This document shows positions 11,810-24,188 of a stretch of 64,000 nucleotides of DNA, piece by piece. Below the pieces are notes generated by a model. That model was not told where the DNA came from. It searched no databases and was given only the letters and a program-made list of their open reading frames with translations. This stretch comes from Nymphaea colorata. Taxonomy: Eukaryota; Streptophyta; Magnoliopsida; Nymphaeales; Nymphaeaceae. The position numbers and the translations under genes are program-made. Within the stretch, counting starts at the first letter, position 1. Each line of letters starts with the position of its first letter. The DNA lies in NCBI RefSeq assembly GCF_008831285.2, contig NC_045147.1:9826334-9890333 (forward strand), read 5' to 3'.

Positions 11810-11909
11810 ACCCAGGGCCCCAAAAAGTGGTCGTCCCTGAGACATGTTGGGGAATCAACCTAGCAGCATGTCCAGACTCTGCAGCACAGGTGAGGGACCC
11901 TCTTCAATG

Positions 11910-12068
11910 TGGTCGACTAGACCAAGAAGGTGGTACTTTCTGGCTGATGTACTTCTTTTTGACAAGCCCTTCATCATCTACACTTTTGAAAGCCTTTTGT
12001 GGTCGAAGTACGCAGTCTCTGCACATGATCCAGGGTTTTGGATCACAATGAAGACTGGCACCCATTAA
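11910..12068 (+). other. exon-like island, unknown protein fragment
   Basis: One + frame ending at TAA 12066-12068 encodes an aromatic-rich segment (WYFLADVLLFDKPF, then IYTFESLLWSKYAV, then DPGFWITMKTG) that looks like protein rather than random translation. I cannot place it in a family. It lies just beyond the SINE and has no convincing partner exons, so it may be a transduplicated gene fragment. A neighbouring frame is also open, which lowers confidence. Confidence 0.3.
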
Positions 12069-12237
12069 ATCCTATGAAATTTCTTATTTTAGATATGGGC
12101 AACGTATTTTTCAAATTTTCATAAATACTCACTCTTCCATGGTTTAGATTTGAAGATGTGGCTTTTCGTTTTTCGTTTTTTGTTTTTTGTTTTCTGGGGT
12201 GGGGCGGGGCAGGAGAGTGAATGATGGGGGCTCGAGC

Positions 12238-12600
12238 CAAATATGGTTCTGCTTGAGCTTGACTCGATAAACCTAATCCGAGCTCAAGCTCGGCTCATTT
12301 AAGCTCTTGTCATTGGTTCATACATTCTTTTAACCAGTGAATCAAAATGACAAGCACAAAAAAAGGTATTAAAATTTATCCAACATTACAAACAAACCCA
12401 TATTAAGATTAACAAACAAGGAAGAGAGGAGAGAGTCAAGCTCGTGTAACTCATACTCCACTTGTTTATATCTCGAGTTTTAAACTCAAGCTTGAGCTTG
12501 ACTCATTTATTAAATGAGTCAAGTTCTAGTCAAGCTTATACGAGCGAGTTCGAATCAAGCCTGAGTTGGCTCAACTCCTTGTACATCTTAAAGAGGGGTA
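12238..12600. repeat. dispersed TCGAGC/GAGCTC-rich repeat
   Basis: Dense variants of GAGCTCAAGCTCG and ACTCGATAAAC occur on both strands, with a palindromic centre near 12,507-12,522 (ACTCATTTATTAAATGAGT). Related sequence recurs at 16.8, 30.6, 34.0, 43.1 and 60.9 kb. It has no coding capacity and is probably a non-autonomous DNA element. Confidence 0.7.
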
Positions 12601-13439
12601 GTCATATGTTGTATATGAAGTAAAATTGTGCCAAGAAACTTATAAAAGTCTCATTCATATGTCAGAATGGACTTGTGAGAGTCTTCAAGTTGAAGAATAG
12701 AATGATCAAATTGGGCTATGAAAATGACTTAATGATTTATCTACCGTGACTTAGCTTCTCAAAGGAGTTATGCCTCAAGAGTTGTAGTATAGTTGGTCAG
12801 GTTGGCACGCCGATAAGAATCAGGTCATCTACTTTTTTTGTTTGAAAATGGTGATGGTACAACACTCTAGTTGATTGCACCCACACGTCCACCCTGGTTC
12901 TGAGTGAGTCCTATACCCCGGGACAAGAGGAAGGGAGAGGGATTCTGCCCTTCTTCTAGCGATTTACATTCACCCAAAACGTAATATTCATATGAAAAAA
13001 TAAAATTGCAACTGATCTAATGCTAATTCAACAAAATGCACTGCATTAAGGAAAAAAAACTGATAATTTCTTTATAAAAGGTAATCGATATATTTTTCTA
13101 GACTGAAGTGCCAACTAGCCATTGCAGCATTTTCCAACTTAGCAAATTTCTCAGAGGCTGTGTCTTTTTCATTGGCAGTTCAGAGCTTCTATAAGATTTT
13201 AAATTCCGCCATCCTCTAGAAGTTCCTTATCCATTTATATCTTGTCTTTTCATAGAGTCACATACCGGCAACTTCCTCACAGCTCCTCTCCATTATTTTG
13301 TCTACCATCTTCATCTACATGCTAAGGACAGGATCCAAATACAAAACTATTTATTGCATGATTGAAATTAATTTGAAATATCTTTGATAAAAAAAAGGTG
13401 AAATAAAGACAGTAGCAGTGGGTTTGAAACGTTAACCAT
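12601..13439. other. intergenic, possible weak SINE
   Basis: TAGTATAGTTGG at 12785-12796 resembles a pol III A box, but no good B box follows. Nothing else is supported. Confidence 0.35.
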
Positions 13440-13770
13440 ATCATATCCAGATCCACACGGATCGATAACGCTCCAAGGCCCGCCTGACCCGAATGCGGAC
13501 TTAAATATCGGCCCCCGACTTTATGAGCGTAGAAGTCGGGAGGTCGGGCGATTTGACGGGTGGGCCCCGGAGGTTGGAGGCGCCAACCATCACTTTCTCG
13601 AGGGGAGGTGGATGGAGATGTGGTCCCCACTCACCCCCTCGCCCATTGTGGGCCCCACACGGACGGACTCGTCGATGGGAATCCAAAGCCTGAGGACGTC
13701 GACGACCAGGGAGGTGGGGCCCACAGTGATTAGAGACCGGGACCCACCAGTAGGCCAACGGAACGTCAAA
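13440..13770. promoter_or_regulatory. GC-rich island with GTGGGCCC motifs
   Basis: This segment is markedly richer in G+C and CpG than its surroundings. GGGCCC-type motifs occur three times: GTGGGCCCCGG near 13,560, the near-palindrome GTGGGCCCCACAC near 13,649 and GTGGGGCCCAC near 13,713. GGGCCCAC is a known binding site for TCP factors in plant promoters. No ORF with recognisable protein starts here, so its role as a promoter is inference only. Confidence 0.35.
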
Positions 13771-13822
13771 AAAAACTTTGGGTTTTTTCTTTCACCTTCT
13801 TTGTTTTTAACGTTGTTTTGAA

Positions 13823-13868
13823 ATTACGGCGGTGGGTGCCCTTGGATTACGGCGGTGGGTGCCCTTGG
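13823..13868. repeat. perfect 23-bp tandem duplication
   Basis: ATTACGGCGGTGGGTGCCC, followed by TTGG, occurs twice in direct contact and without mismatch. Confidence 0.95.
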
Positions 13869-14035
13869 ATTCCTTACTTTAAAAGGGTGTAGCGTAGGTG
13901 AGGGGCATGCATTGAGCGCGTTTCATGTTTGATTTTTATGAGTGTGAGGACTTTTATTTTGATGGAACTGGAGATGGTTTGGAATTTTGATTCAAAAATA
14001 ATGAAAATTTTGAAATCATAATTCTTTTTTGAACT

Positions 14036-14175
14036 GAAATGCAATCAAAATTCTAGGTTTCAATTTCTTAATTTTAAAAACAAATTACTTCGTTTGTTTA
14101 ATAATGAAATGCAATCAAAATTCTAGGTTTCAGTTTCCTAATTTTAAAAACAAAATACTTCGTTTGTTTAATAAT
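14036..14175. repeat. 70-bp tandem duplication
   Basis: GCAATCAAAATTCTAGGTTT recurs at 14041 and 14111 and the similarity continues for about 70 bp, with about three substitutions between copies. Confidence 0.93.
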
Positions 14176-14385
14176 TTTAATTTCTTGAAAAGTGATATTC
14201 TAAAATTTTATGATTCTAGATATATCAAACACCCGAATACAAATGAGGTTGAGTGATGTTATTCAGTGATTTTGGGTAGGTTGTTATTTAAACACCTCAA
14301 TTTTCATTGACTTGTTATAAATTTTTGCCACCTACAAAAGAGAGAGAGAGAGAGTGAGATTCCATTTTCTTTGCCGTTGTTTTGG

Positions 14386-14680
14386 GTCAATTTGAACCTC
14401 AACGAACCTTAACAAGCCCAGTATCTAATATAGTTCCAAATCCAAGTTTTAGATCCTAGTTCAGATCTAAATCCAAATTTTTCATGCAATCCAGATCCAA
14501 ACCTCACGTTTGGATCTATTCAGATCCAAATTATCGATTTTGGATGCAATTCATATCCAAACCTGACTTCCAGAACCAAGCTAATTATTTTTTGACTCAA
14601 TCCGGTTCCAAATCTTACTCTCGAAACCAATCAAAACACAAATCCCACTTTCGGATCTAATCACTTAACTAATGAAGATA
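14386..14680. repeat. degenerate GATCCAAAT/GGATCT-type repeat
   Basis: Irregularly spaced variants of AGATCCAAA and TTTGGATC fill about 300 bp. Such text is typical of plant MITEs and old satellite-like insertions. No clear ends are seen. Confidence 0.45.
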
Positions 14681-15419
14681 GAATCTAGGGTGCTTTAGTC
14701 ATGAATCTGTATATTCAAATGTCATTTAATTCTACAACAACATTAGTTTAGCTGACATAATGTTAATAGAGCAGAATTTAATTAGGTGTGTTTTTAACAA
14801 CAACTAGAAGGGGATGCTGCTTCTTCTGTTATCATCAAACCTTTATGTGTATGTAGGGATTAGTATTCCCCATGTTCCTTGTGTTTGGATTTTCTTATTT
14901 AGAATATCATTAAGCAAGAGAGAGATTAAAAAGAAAAAAAAAAAGAGCCCCACTGCCTGAGTGAGAGGTTAAAGCACTCTTGTCCTTCCCTTTCTCGCAC
15001 CCTCTAGGGTTTAGAGCTGCATCAGGACTTGAATCCATAGATCCAAAATCTCTAATGCTTGTGTTGGGTTTTCATCAGCAGTACCAAACGATCCGTTTTG
15101 AAGGGAATCGGATTTGATGAATTGGCCGATTTAGCGATCTGTAAATAAATATTTTTTTGAAAAAATATATGAAAAATTCAAAAGATTAATTAAATAAAAT
15201 TGCTGTTAAACCATTTTTAAGATGATGAAACATGACGTTTGCTACACGTGCATTTAGCTAGAGAAAAATGGGTTGGGGGAAGAGAGGGCGGACAATACAA
15301 GTGCCTTTAGCTAGAGAGAAAACGGCTAGGGCTGGGCATCAGGCAAGGCCGGTCCAATGGAACCTGAGCTCGAGCCCGACTATTCTTGAAAAAGCCAGTC
15401 CTACTCAGCCTTGCTGGCA

Positions 15420-15493
15420 GCCCGTGGGGAGAGAATGAGACATTTACCTATGGAAGGCCCGTGGGGAGAGAATGAGACATTTACCTATGGAAA
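15420..15493. repeat. 37-bp tandem duplication
   Basis: GCCCGTGGGGAGAGAATGAG, followed by ACATTTACCTATGGAA, is present twice in direct contact. It lies just after a CTAGGGCTGGGCATC sequence at about 15,323 that resembles the end of the dispersed inverted-repeat elements listed at 34 kb. Confidence 0.93.
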
Positions 15494-16804
15494 GAAGAGA
15501 AGTGGAAAAACAAAACAATAAAAATAAAATATAAATCAGTTGTTTGTTCGAGAACTTGATACCCGATCCAAATAACTCGACCAAGAACGTTAAAGGGCCG
15601 GTCAAGCCGGCCCATTGGTTGCAAATATAGCCTGAACATCACCTGTAATGGGCTCAGTATCCAAACCGACTTCTTTCGATGTACGATTCACACATATATA
15701 TATATATATATATAAAAGTTGGTAAAAGTTAAACAAGTAGGTTAGGAATAAAACCAGATCCTTTTGTTTTTGAAAGTGTTTTATTTTTACAATCTAACCT
15801 TATTGATAGATATGGTCTTAAGAATGAATTGATACAAAAGTTGATCATTTGTTAGTCTTTGATGGTATTTTTATAATAAAAATAATAAACAGCCCCCAGA
15901 TAATAAAAAAACCAACAATTTTTATTAAAACAACTTGAATCAAAACATATTTTATAACAAAATAGTCTCTATAAATATATTAAAGTCTTTATATTGTATT
16001 TAAAATAGTTTTTAAATATGAGATCAATAGATTGCGTTTCATCTAAAATATATATATATATATATTGCACTCTTTTGGCAAATTTCGAAGTACACCTCTC
16101 TCTGACAAATTGCCGTCCCTGAGGAAATCTCACTTGCACTCTAAGATGTTCATTTTTTCTTTCTCTCTCTACCTGTCAGGGAGTGACGTAACGCGTTTGA
16201 GACTCCCAAAAAAGATCCTTGTTTGAGGTAACCTTTGCGTATGGGAGAGAGGTCCCAACCCAGGCCCACTGGTGTTTTTTTTTTCACCTTTTCTTTCTAA
16301 ACTTTTTATCTTCTCTGACGCCGAAATGGATATGGAGCCGGCAAGAATTCAAAATTTCAAATGACTTATTGCTACCACCTTCTGGAAATCGAAGGGTTAT
16401 TTTATCTTAAAAAATACGTGCATTTACTTCTCCAATATATAAATTAAATGAAGGCATGCCAGAAGGAAACTGTTAGAGAACTGTAAATTAATGCGCTGCG
16501 TTGCCTTTTTGAGATTCTCAAGCAATGGAGGAATGGGGGGAAGTTGGATGAGCGTTCTGCCATGGAAGGATGTCCGGGACCGTTCTTCAAGAACGAAGTG
16601 CAGGTTTTATTTTACCGAGGAGGAGGGAGGAGGAGGACGGCGGACATGGCGGCTCCCATGCTGGTCGTCACAGTGTTTGCTTTTTCACTTTCTCAATAGT
16701 AGTTCTGATAGTGGAGGGATGTTTATAAAAAAAAATTACATAGTAGAGTTTGGATGAGAACAAACACACACATTTTTTTTCTAAATTTTATTGGGTGAAG
16801 AACC

Positions 16805-17134
16805 AATTAAAGCTTGATTCATGCATGAGTTCGAGTTGAGTCATCTACTTAACGATCGAGTTTGAATTCATGAGTCGACTCGTTTAAATAATCGAGTTGA
16901 GTTTGAGCTCAACATGTAACTGTCGAGTCGACCTCAAACCTTAATCGAATCACGCTCGAGCTCAACACGTAACAATGAATATCAATTCTATTCAATCAAG
17001 TTTGTCAAGACTTAATCGAGTCGAATTCAAGTTGCTTTCGTCGAGCTATTCTCAAGCTCGAGATTTCATTAGTCGAGCCAAGCTCGAGCTAGCTGAACTC
17101 GGGCTCAGCTCGACTCGACTCGTATTCACCCCTA
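16805..17134. repeat. dispersed TCGAGC-rich repeat with TAGGGGTG end
   Basis: Same text as the 12.2 kb repeat. The right edge reads ATTCACCCCTA, whose reverse complement TAGGGGTGAATACGAG is the usual outer end of this kind of plant element. Many degenerate GAGTCGACTCG motifs are inside. A short ORF crossing it has no protein meaning. Confidence 0.65.
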
Positions 17135-19729
17135 CTCACCACTATTTGGGTTGCCCAATTTTAAGCAACTAGTTTCGTTCTCATAATAAAAGAAAAACTT
17201 AAAATCTTGGGACCTTAAGTGTGTGTTTGACAGTCTTGATTAGATGTCAGATCCAAGATTGATATGAAACCCCTTTTATAGGAGGCCCACATATTAAATA
17301 AACACTAGATTTCAGTTGATAGTAAAAGGATGATTTGAAATCCATCATATGAGATGTTCAACAAGAGGGGGATCTGACCCCATATCATGATATCCTTAAA
17401 GGTTGCATTTGTTTGCCTTGGATCCTTGATTGAGGTTGATTTCAAATCCGATAATCTCTCTCTCTCTCTCTCTCATTTATCATTGATCCTCTTCATAGAT
17501 GTTGGCAACAACGGCGGACACTGACTAGCCCTGTCAAGTTTCTCTATGTCTCCCTCTCTCTCTCTCTCTCCAACCGAAGGCCGACCACAGGAGGTCTTGA
17601 ATTTAAGATTAAACCCTCTTTCCATCTGATCTTAATTAATTCAGTGTAAAAAGATAAACTGGAGATTTCAAATACACATTATATGTATAATGTAAAAATC
17701 TTTAGTTTGATCAACTATGGTTTTACCTTGAAACATTCACCACATAAGCAAAAACATGTCATGTCATATCAGATCTACATCTAATCCATGGGTCTTAAAT
17801 TTGAAGCAATCAAACAACCTTAGGTTGTGTTTGTTTCACCTACGATCTCAGATCAGTGGTAATCTAAGATCTTAGGATCATAGATCCATGAATTTAAGAT
17901 CAAATTACCCTCCCATCCAACCATAAACCTATGGTTTTCAACATGTAGCACAAATTTTAAAATTTATGTTAATCCTTAGTTTGTTTAAATTGATGATTTT
18001 TCAAATTGCACCTTTTCATGCCACCTGAAACCTTACATCCGAGGCTATCAAATACAACCTTAATGATTTTACATCACCTCGGGTCTCAAGTCGAGAGTAA
18101 ACAATGCCCCATAAAACCTTTTCTTTTCTCACTCCAATTAATTTCTTTCTATGTAAAAGCTTAAATTTCTTTTACATAAAAGTTTTCAACTTCTTACAAT
18201 GTAGCTGGACTTTAATCACCTCTCCATCTGTAGTCCGGCCGGTTGTTCCTCAGCATCGAACAAGCAACATTTTCAAATTTGAAATCCAAAAATTTAAGAA
18301 CAAACAAGAAAAACCTGCACCACCATTAAACTCTTGAACGGCAGAACCATATTAATATGCCTCGTTTCTGTAATAAATGTAAACGTCTGGCCACACGTTT
18401 TTGAAAATTCAGCTCTCTTTGCTGCCACTCCCTCCTTAATTTGTTCCATTTAATGGCTTCTCCGTAGTTGCAATGAGGGACCTGTGTATCTTCTTAGAAT
18501 GCACGTAATAGATGTCATATCTCCCTTGTACTGCACCTGATCCCCACGGCGTTAGGATCTGATGCATTAAGTCTTTATGGGCACCTACTTGCTGGTTCCG
18601 GCGGAAACACGTGTCCGGCACCGGCAAGACATGCAGTCCTCTCGAGTGGCGGTGGCCCACTGGAGTCCTGGACCCGTTGCGCGATTACATGAAAGATCGA
18701 AAATATGTTCAGCCAGAACACCTGACCTCCTAGCATACCGAACACATTACCACTGGACCTGTTGAAACAGATTCGTAGAACAATAACAATATGTTATTAC
18801 TGCTAAAAAGCATCGATGGTTGGAATTCACCTGAAGATTTCATTCTTAAAAGTTGTCAAGAAAGAACAAAATGGCTAGAACATTAAGACTCAAATGTTGC
18901 TTGAATATTGAAGGCTTGACAGGCCCCTCTTTAATCCTGCCAAAAGAGCTCCATTCATAATTAAGTTTGAAGAAATGGATGCACCACCGTTAAGTTTCTC
19001 TTAAAGCCAAAGCTGCTTCACTGCTCAATCTTCTTCTTGGGATTGTAAATCTTTGAAAAGAAACAGAAACTATGCATTGAGTTAAAGTGGTAGAAAAAGT
19101 GGTCCATATTCTACCAGGCAAATACCAACCCACCTAATTGAAGGACAATTTCATTCATTAATGGATCACTTCTTCTCTCTTTGAAGTACATGATCATGAT
19201 TTTATTCAGGATCAAATTTGAATAAGAACATGAAAAATAAATGCCATTTAAGGACTGCTTTTTTTTTTCTGCATCATCCCTGCATAATATAAATGTTGCT
19301 CATACTTATAGGAAGGTTGAAATTCCAAGCATAATGTTGGTGCACATAACTCATGAGTGAATATGGTCATTGTATGTATAGTCAATTAAAGTTACTGCTG
19401 CAGATATTTCCAGGAAGTCAATAGCATGATCAATAATATGGGAGCAACTGATTCTGGCTATTCATGAACCACTTTGACTTTAATAAAGTCGGTTTTTACT
19501 TAAGGTGCTTATATATAAGTTCTCCATGCACTCTTGTTCTAGTGGATTGATTTCTTTCATGGACTTTAAAGAAGTATGGTTCCATTTGATAGCCTTGGAT
19601 CTTAAATCCATGCTATATGTTAAAAACCATAGATTTAAGGCTGGATCTCAAATCTATGGTGAAACAAACACAACTGAAAGAGTTTTTTTCTTCATCCTCT
19701 GAATGCATACAAAGTACTTCTACTTAGTT
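17135..19729. other. gene-free stretch
   Basis: CT microsatellites lie at about 17,451-17,476 and 17,550-17,570. Repeated variants of GGTTGTGTTTGTTT and AGATCTTAGGATC occur at 17.2-18.1 kb, suggesting old insertions. No gene is recognised. Confidence 0.45.
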
Positions 19730-19900
19730 GTAAGACCTGGCTGCACCTGCTTAACTTGTCATACCTATGGTCGCCTATTCGACCGTGTAAAACAAATGAA
19801 ACAACGTCGAGGTCGGCCCCACAAGATTCCATAACGGGGCTCGAACCTACATCCAGCCACCTACTAGCATAGACCCTTGCCGGTTGTGCTAATCCCTCAG
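19729..19900 (-). mobile_element. tRNA-derived SINE
   Basis: On the minus strand a perfect A box TAGCACAACCGG (19891-19880) and a perfect B box GGTTCGAGCCC (19847-19837) span 55 nt, the spacing found in real tRNA genes. The surrounding bases do not form a T stem or acceptor stem, so this is a SINE head rather than a tRNA gene. The body runs left to about 19,729. The 3' end and target duplication are not resolved. Confidence 0.65.
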
Positions 19901-22900
19901 GTTCAAGAGGTCTAGGGTTTGATGCAGATGCCTAACTAAAGTATGCATAAGCATCCCTATATGCTGGAGAGATAGTTTCTTAACTAATAATTGGAGTCTA
20001 ATAGAGAGTCTTTACATTGAAGAACAATAACTGGACAAAAAAGTATGTCAGCCTAACAGATAATGAGAGTTTAATTATTTAAGGAGTTGTAAGGTGCGAA
20101 AATGGGATAGACATGCATCTCTTGAGCCAACAATATCTTCCACATACAAACAAACAGCAGTTTTTTAGTTACACAGAAGATAAAAGCAGTCAAAGTCACA
20201 ACAATCATGCCTTCACCAATAATTAGACAAAATTTTCTTTCTTTAGAAACTTTTCTTAATTGCAAGAAATCTCCCTCACATCCAAAAGAAATTTCTTATG
20301 ATGGAAGCGACACCATCATAGACCAGCTCAATTTTCAAGTACTGCTGGCAGCATGGAACAAAGTTAATTTCGGGTGAGCGAGAAGGAACCCACCACCTGC
20401 TCCCCTTTCTTCCTTCTGTTTTTGAGGTTCAAAGCTGCTTCGGGATGTGGGTGGACCTACAGTACATCTTCAATTAAAGCTTATGTAGGACATGAAACAA
20501 AGTTCTTTTCTCCTAAAGTTAGGATTGCGAGTTCAAATTTTAGAAAAAATGTGGGACTCAGGGAGAGGGAGGATGCATGTGGGCAGCCCTTATTTAAAAC
20601 TAGTGTTTGATCAGCACACAACATGCATGATCTCACACGGTCTTGCATGGAAACATTATTTTATTCCAAAGGAGCAGCTCATTCACTAGTTAGAAAACGG
20701 GAAAATACATATACAATTAGAACCATACGTTCAAGTTAGTTCTCTTCTCTTCTCGTGCAATGCACGTTCACCCAACCATAGAAAAACTTGTGCATTTTTT
20801 AAGAAAAGTGGTAGTAGAAAAAAGAGATCCTCCCCACTCAATAATGGAGGAACTCGGTGCATTGGCCAGCTCTAAAATACACAAGCTCATACGTCACCCC
20901 AAGCAAACAAGCAGCCGCGCTTCCCTTGGTTTAATGAGAAACCATTCATCTCATCTCGCAAGCAGTCTGTGGAAAAGGAGAGTTCTAGATAAGAAGAGCA
21001 TATATCCAGATAAGATCGGATAATATTGGCTCAAAAGAGACCATGGAACGAATACATATGCGAAGTACGTGACTTAAAAAAATACTTGGGATATTCATAT
21101 TATTGTTATGAAGGAAATTCTGCGATGGTGAAATGTGAGACATTGGGATTCGTAAACAAAACTGTGGAGCAGAAGCAAGATTTATAAAATTGCAGCAGTT
21201 GGAGTGCTTTAAAAAAAAGGAAGAGAGAGGAGAGAGAGGGAGGGGAAGAAATGTCAATGAATCTTCCGTAAGCAACATTCGAAATTAAAAGGAGTGCCAC
21301 GACGTATTATTCAAGAGACCGGCATCGGATCCGAGGCACATTAGTGAACTATTCTATTGCACGTGCACCCTCTTTCTCTCTCTTTCTCCTTGGAATCGGA
21401 CCCAATCGTATCGGCCCCTCCCTTCCGATTCAGGCATTGACAGCTGACAGGAAGCCTGTTCGCTGGCCACATATAAGTTAAGAGGACAAAATTAGTTTTA
21501 TGTACTTCTAAAGGCCAATACGAAACAATGCACATGACCGATACGGGCCATTACTTTAGTGTTTCTGATACGAGTTGGAAGAGATTTTTTTTTTTTTTTT
21601 TTTTTCGTAAGATTGATGTTCACCAGGGGCGTGAGGAAAAGTTTCCCAGTTAGGTGGGCGTTTAGATGGTACGTAGCAGGTTAAAAAGGTCTTCTGCTTG
21701 CATTACAAGGAAATGGATTCGCCTTACCAATAACAGAAAAAGAAAAAGAAATCAATGGGATAAGTTTATCAGGACTTAAAATTTCGAGAGAGTCCGGCTG
21801 CATCGGATTCCATTCTGTTTAAGAGCTCTTACCTAACTTCTAAGGTGTCCAAAGGCTCCCTTGCTGTCATGAGGTCACCAATATATATCACCACGTTGAT
21901 AGGATGCCCCGTGATTTTCAGATCGGCAATAAAGTATCTCCCAATGCAAACACGGAATCATGTCCACACACTTATAGGCAGTTATACATATGTTGAGAAG
22001 AAAAAGAATGAAAAAAACCAGACTAAAGAGGCTGGTTGGATTATCTTTGGCCTTTGGGGACTCCAATTACACTGGTTGAAATGAGATTGGCTGGACCCAT
22101 TTCTTATATATAATGAACAATTATGTTTTTATCTCAAAATTTTGAGTGAAAGAAACATCATACTGCTCGAAAGAGAGCCGAAGCCCAAATTAATTCGCTT
22201 TTACACTTTATGTGGTCAGTGAATTCTATAGAAGTGATCCAAGCTGCCAAGTTGAAGTAGGGTAACAATTTGGCTTGGTTCACACCGAGACATTTTGTCT
22301 TTGCTTGGTATGTGTCACACTTTAACGTCCGGCCCAAAAATAAAAGCTCCGTCGGCTTGAACTAGTGGGTTTAGCTAGAGAAAAGTCTAAGCACCAAAAG
22401 GAAAATTGTGCATAAATATGTGCAAAGACCCTTGTTTGGGATGGATGGGAAAACTGCAGCTTGTTTTCACGTTGTGCACCGTAGCGATACCGTTTCTCGC
22501 ATTTTAACGACGGCCCCGTACATGGAAATTGATGGTAAAAACGTTTCTCGCAAACAGGGTTGTTCATTTTCCCTCGAAAATTTTTTGGCCGTATCCGATG
22601 ATCCGGCCTGCAGAAAGGGCGAAGAAGCTTCAAGCGTAGTGCCCGTTTTCCGAGGGAGAAAAAAAAAAGCGACTATTTGTCTCTCGCTAGGGATGGCCAG
22701 ACCATAAACTGCTTCCCCGTCATCCACGACGGAATTTTCTTCATTTTTCTCCCTTCCGCACAAACATCACGTAGAAGGAACTCCCACTCTTTTCTCTCTC
22801 AGAAACTCAGCAAAGGAAAGAAGGAAGAGAAAACAAGAAAACATTGGCGTGAAAATCTCTGAGCAGAACGAAGGAGGAACGAGACCATACTCAGAAACTA

Positions 22901-22904
22901 TGAA
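19901..22904. other. gene-free stretch left of KRP
   Basis: No coding exon is recognised despite several overlapping open frames at 22.3-22.8 kb. A run of about 21 T lies near 21,585-21,605. The segment at 22.9-23.1 kb is the likely 3' UTR of the KRP gene. Confidence 0.45.
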
Positions 22905-22922
22905 ATTGGGGTAAATTTTTCC

Positions 22923-22928
22923 TTTATT
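22923..22928 (-). terminator. probable polyadenylation signal of KRP
   Basis: AATAAA on the minus strand, about 200 bp beyond the KRP stop codon, which is normal 3' UTR length for a plant gene. Confidence 0.5.
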
Positions 22929-23124
22929 TCTACATTAAGGAGACTGTGTTCTTCCAATCATGTACAAAAGAGGAAGACTATGAGGGGGAGAGACGAAAAA
23001 TGGAAAACAACAGAAATTTTACTTCCTTGTAAATAGAGGTGGGAAGGAGGGGAAGAAACAAATGGAGGCTTCTGGGTGTTGGTTTTTCTTTTCATTTTCT
23101 TCTATTCAGCTTCGTCCTCATCTC

Positions 23125-24188
23125 TCATGGCGTCACTTTCACCCACTCGTACCTGCCAGCCAAGGGAATATCCTTCACCACGTCGTAGTTATACCTGAAC
23201 AAATTAAGACACACAGCAAAGACGGAAAACGGAAATTACGGTAGGGATCAAACTGAATTTACGACACCCGAAAACGGTTTTTTCGCCCGCCCATTTACTC
23301 TCCGGAAGGCAAAGGAGAAAAGCAAAAAAGAGGGAATGTGAAAAGATCGAGGGAATTTACTTCTCGGCGAATCGCCGTTCTTCTTCCTTCTCGAACGCAG
23401 CGAAGAATTCTTCGATCTCCGAGGCCGGAGGCGTCGTCCTGGCCGCCACTCGCGACGGTTTCCGGCGGTAATTGGCGGAGTCGTTGAAGGCCGAGCTCGT
23501 CGTCGACTCGAGAGCTTCGGATTCCGCTCGGAGATCGCTAGGCGGAGTCGTCTCTCTGACGCTGAACAAGCAGGAAGACGAAGAGCAAGAATTTAGAGAA
23601 AGAACACAGGAAAATCTGTCGAAAAACACGAAGAAGAAGAAATTCAAACTCTTCATATAGCTACCTCTCTATGCACTCGTAGTCAGCAGAGTTCTCTCCC
23701 AGCGACGCCTCTACCTGAGATCAAGCAAAACCGGACGCCGTTAACGACCGGAAAACCTCCCTCAAACAATTTTCCGACATCGAAAACCGTTTCCGAGATC
23801 AAGGAAGAAAGCGAATCGGAATTCTCACCTCCGGATCCGAGACGCTACCGCTCCTCACCGCCGCGACCTTGTCCTCCTCGCTCGACCCCGTGCCGGAACA
23901 CATGGAAACCCTAGCGTCCTCGTCTCCGGCACCAGAATTCACCGCCGGCGACTCCTGGGCCACCACCCTGGACCCGAATTCCCTCTTCTTCTCCTTGGGG
24001 GGCCCGTTCTTGGCAAGCCTCCTGCTCCTCAGCTCCAGGTAGGAGACCTGCAGCTCCTCTGACCCCACACTGCTCCTCTTCCTCAGCTCCGCCAGCGCCC
24101 TCGCCCTCGTCCTCGCTCCCCCTACCGGCGGCACCTCCACCACCGCCACCTCCCCCATCTCCTTGCACTTCCTCATGAACTTCCCCAT
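23125..24188 (-). CDS. KRP: cyclin-dependent kinase inhibitor, KRP/ICK family
   Basis: Four exons on the minus strand: 24188-23829, 23714-23665, 23561-23361 and 23194-23125. All have GT-AG borders and consistent phase, giving 226 aa with stop TGA at 23127-23125. The start is the only ATG that gives the family N-terminus MGKFMRK. Plant KRP motifs are present: SYLELRSRRLAK (49-60), a basic nuclear-type patch PPKEKKRE (63-70), RETTPP (139-144) and the C-terminal CDK/cyclin-binding domain from EIEEFF (185-190) through RFAEKYNYDVVKDIPL to GRYEWVKV. Known family members are nuclear and inhibit CDKA/cyclin D, limiting S-phase entry and influencing endoreduplication. The Ser/Glu-rich middle (about 96-125) is PEST-like, suggesting turnover by proteolysis. 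Length fits the family (about 190-290 aa). I cannot assign the KRP subclass. Confidence 0.95.

Noticed and set aside
19837-19898. Functional tRNA gene on the minus strand
   Set aside because: A and B boxes are perfect, but the T and acceptor stems do not pair. A SINE head is the better call.
22322-22763. Three overlapping open frames of about 100 codons next to KRP
   Set aside because: They overlap on both strands with no family resemblance and no splice support. The region is likely KRP downstream DNA.
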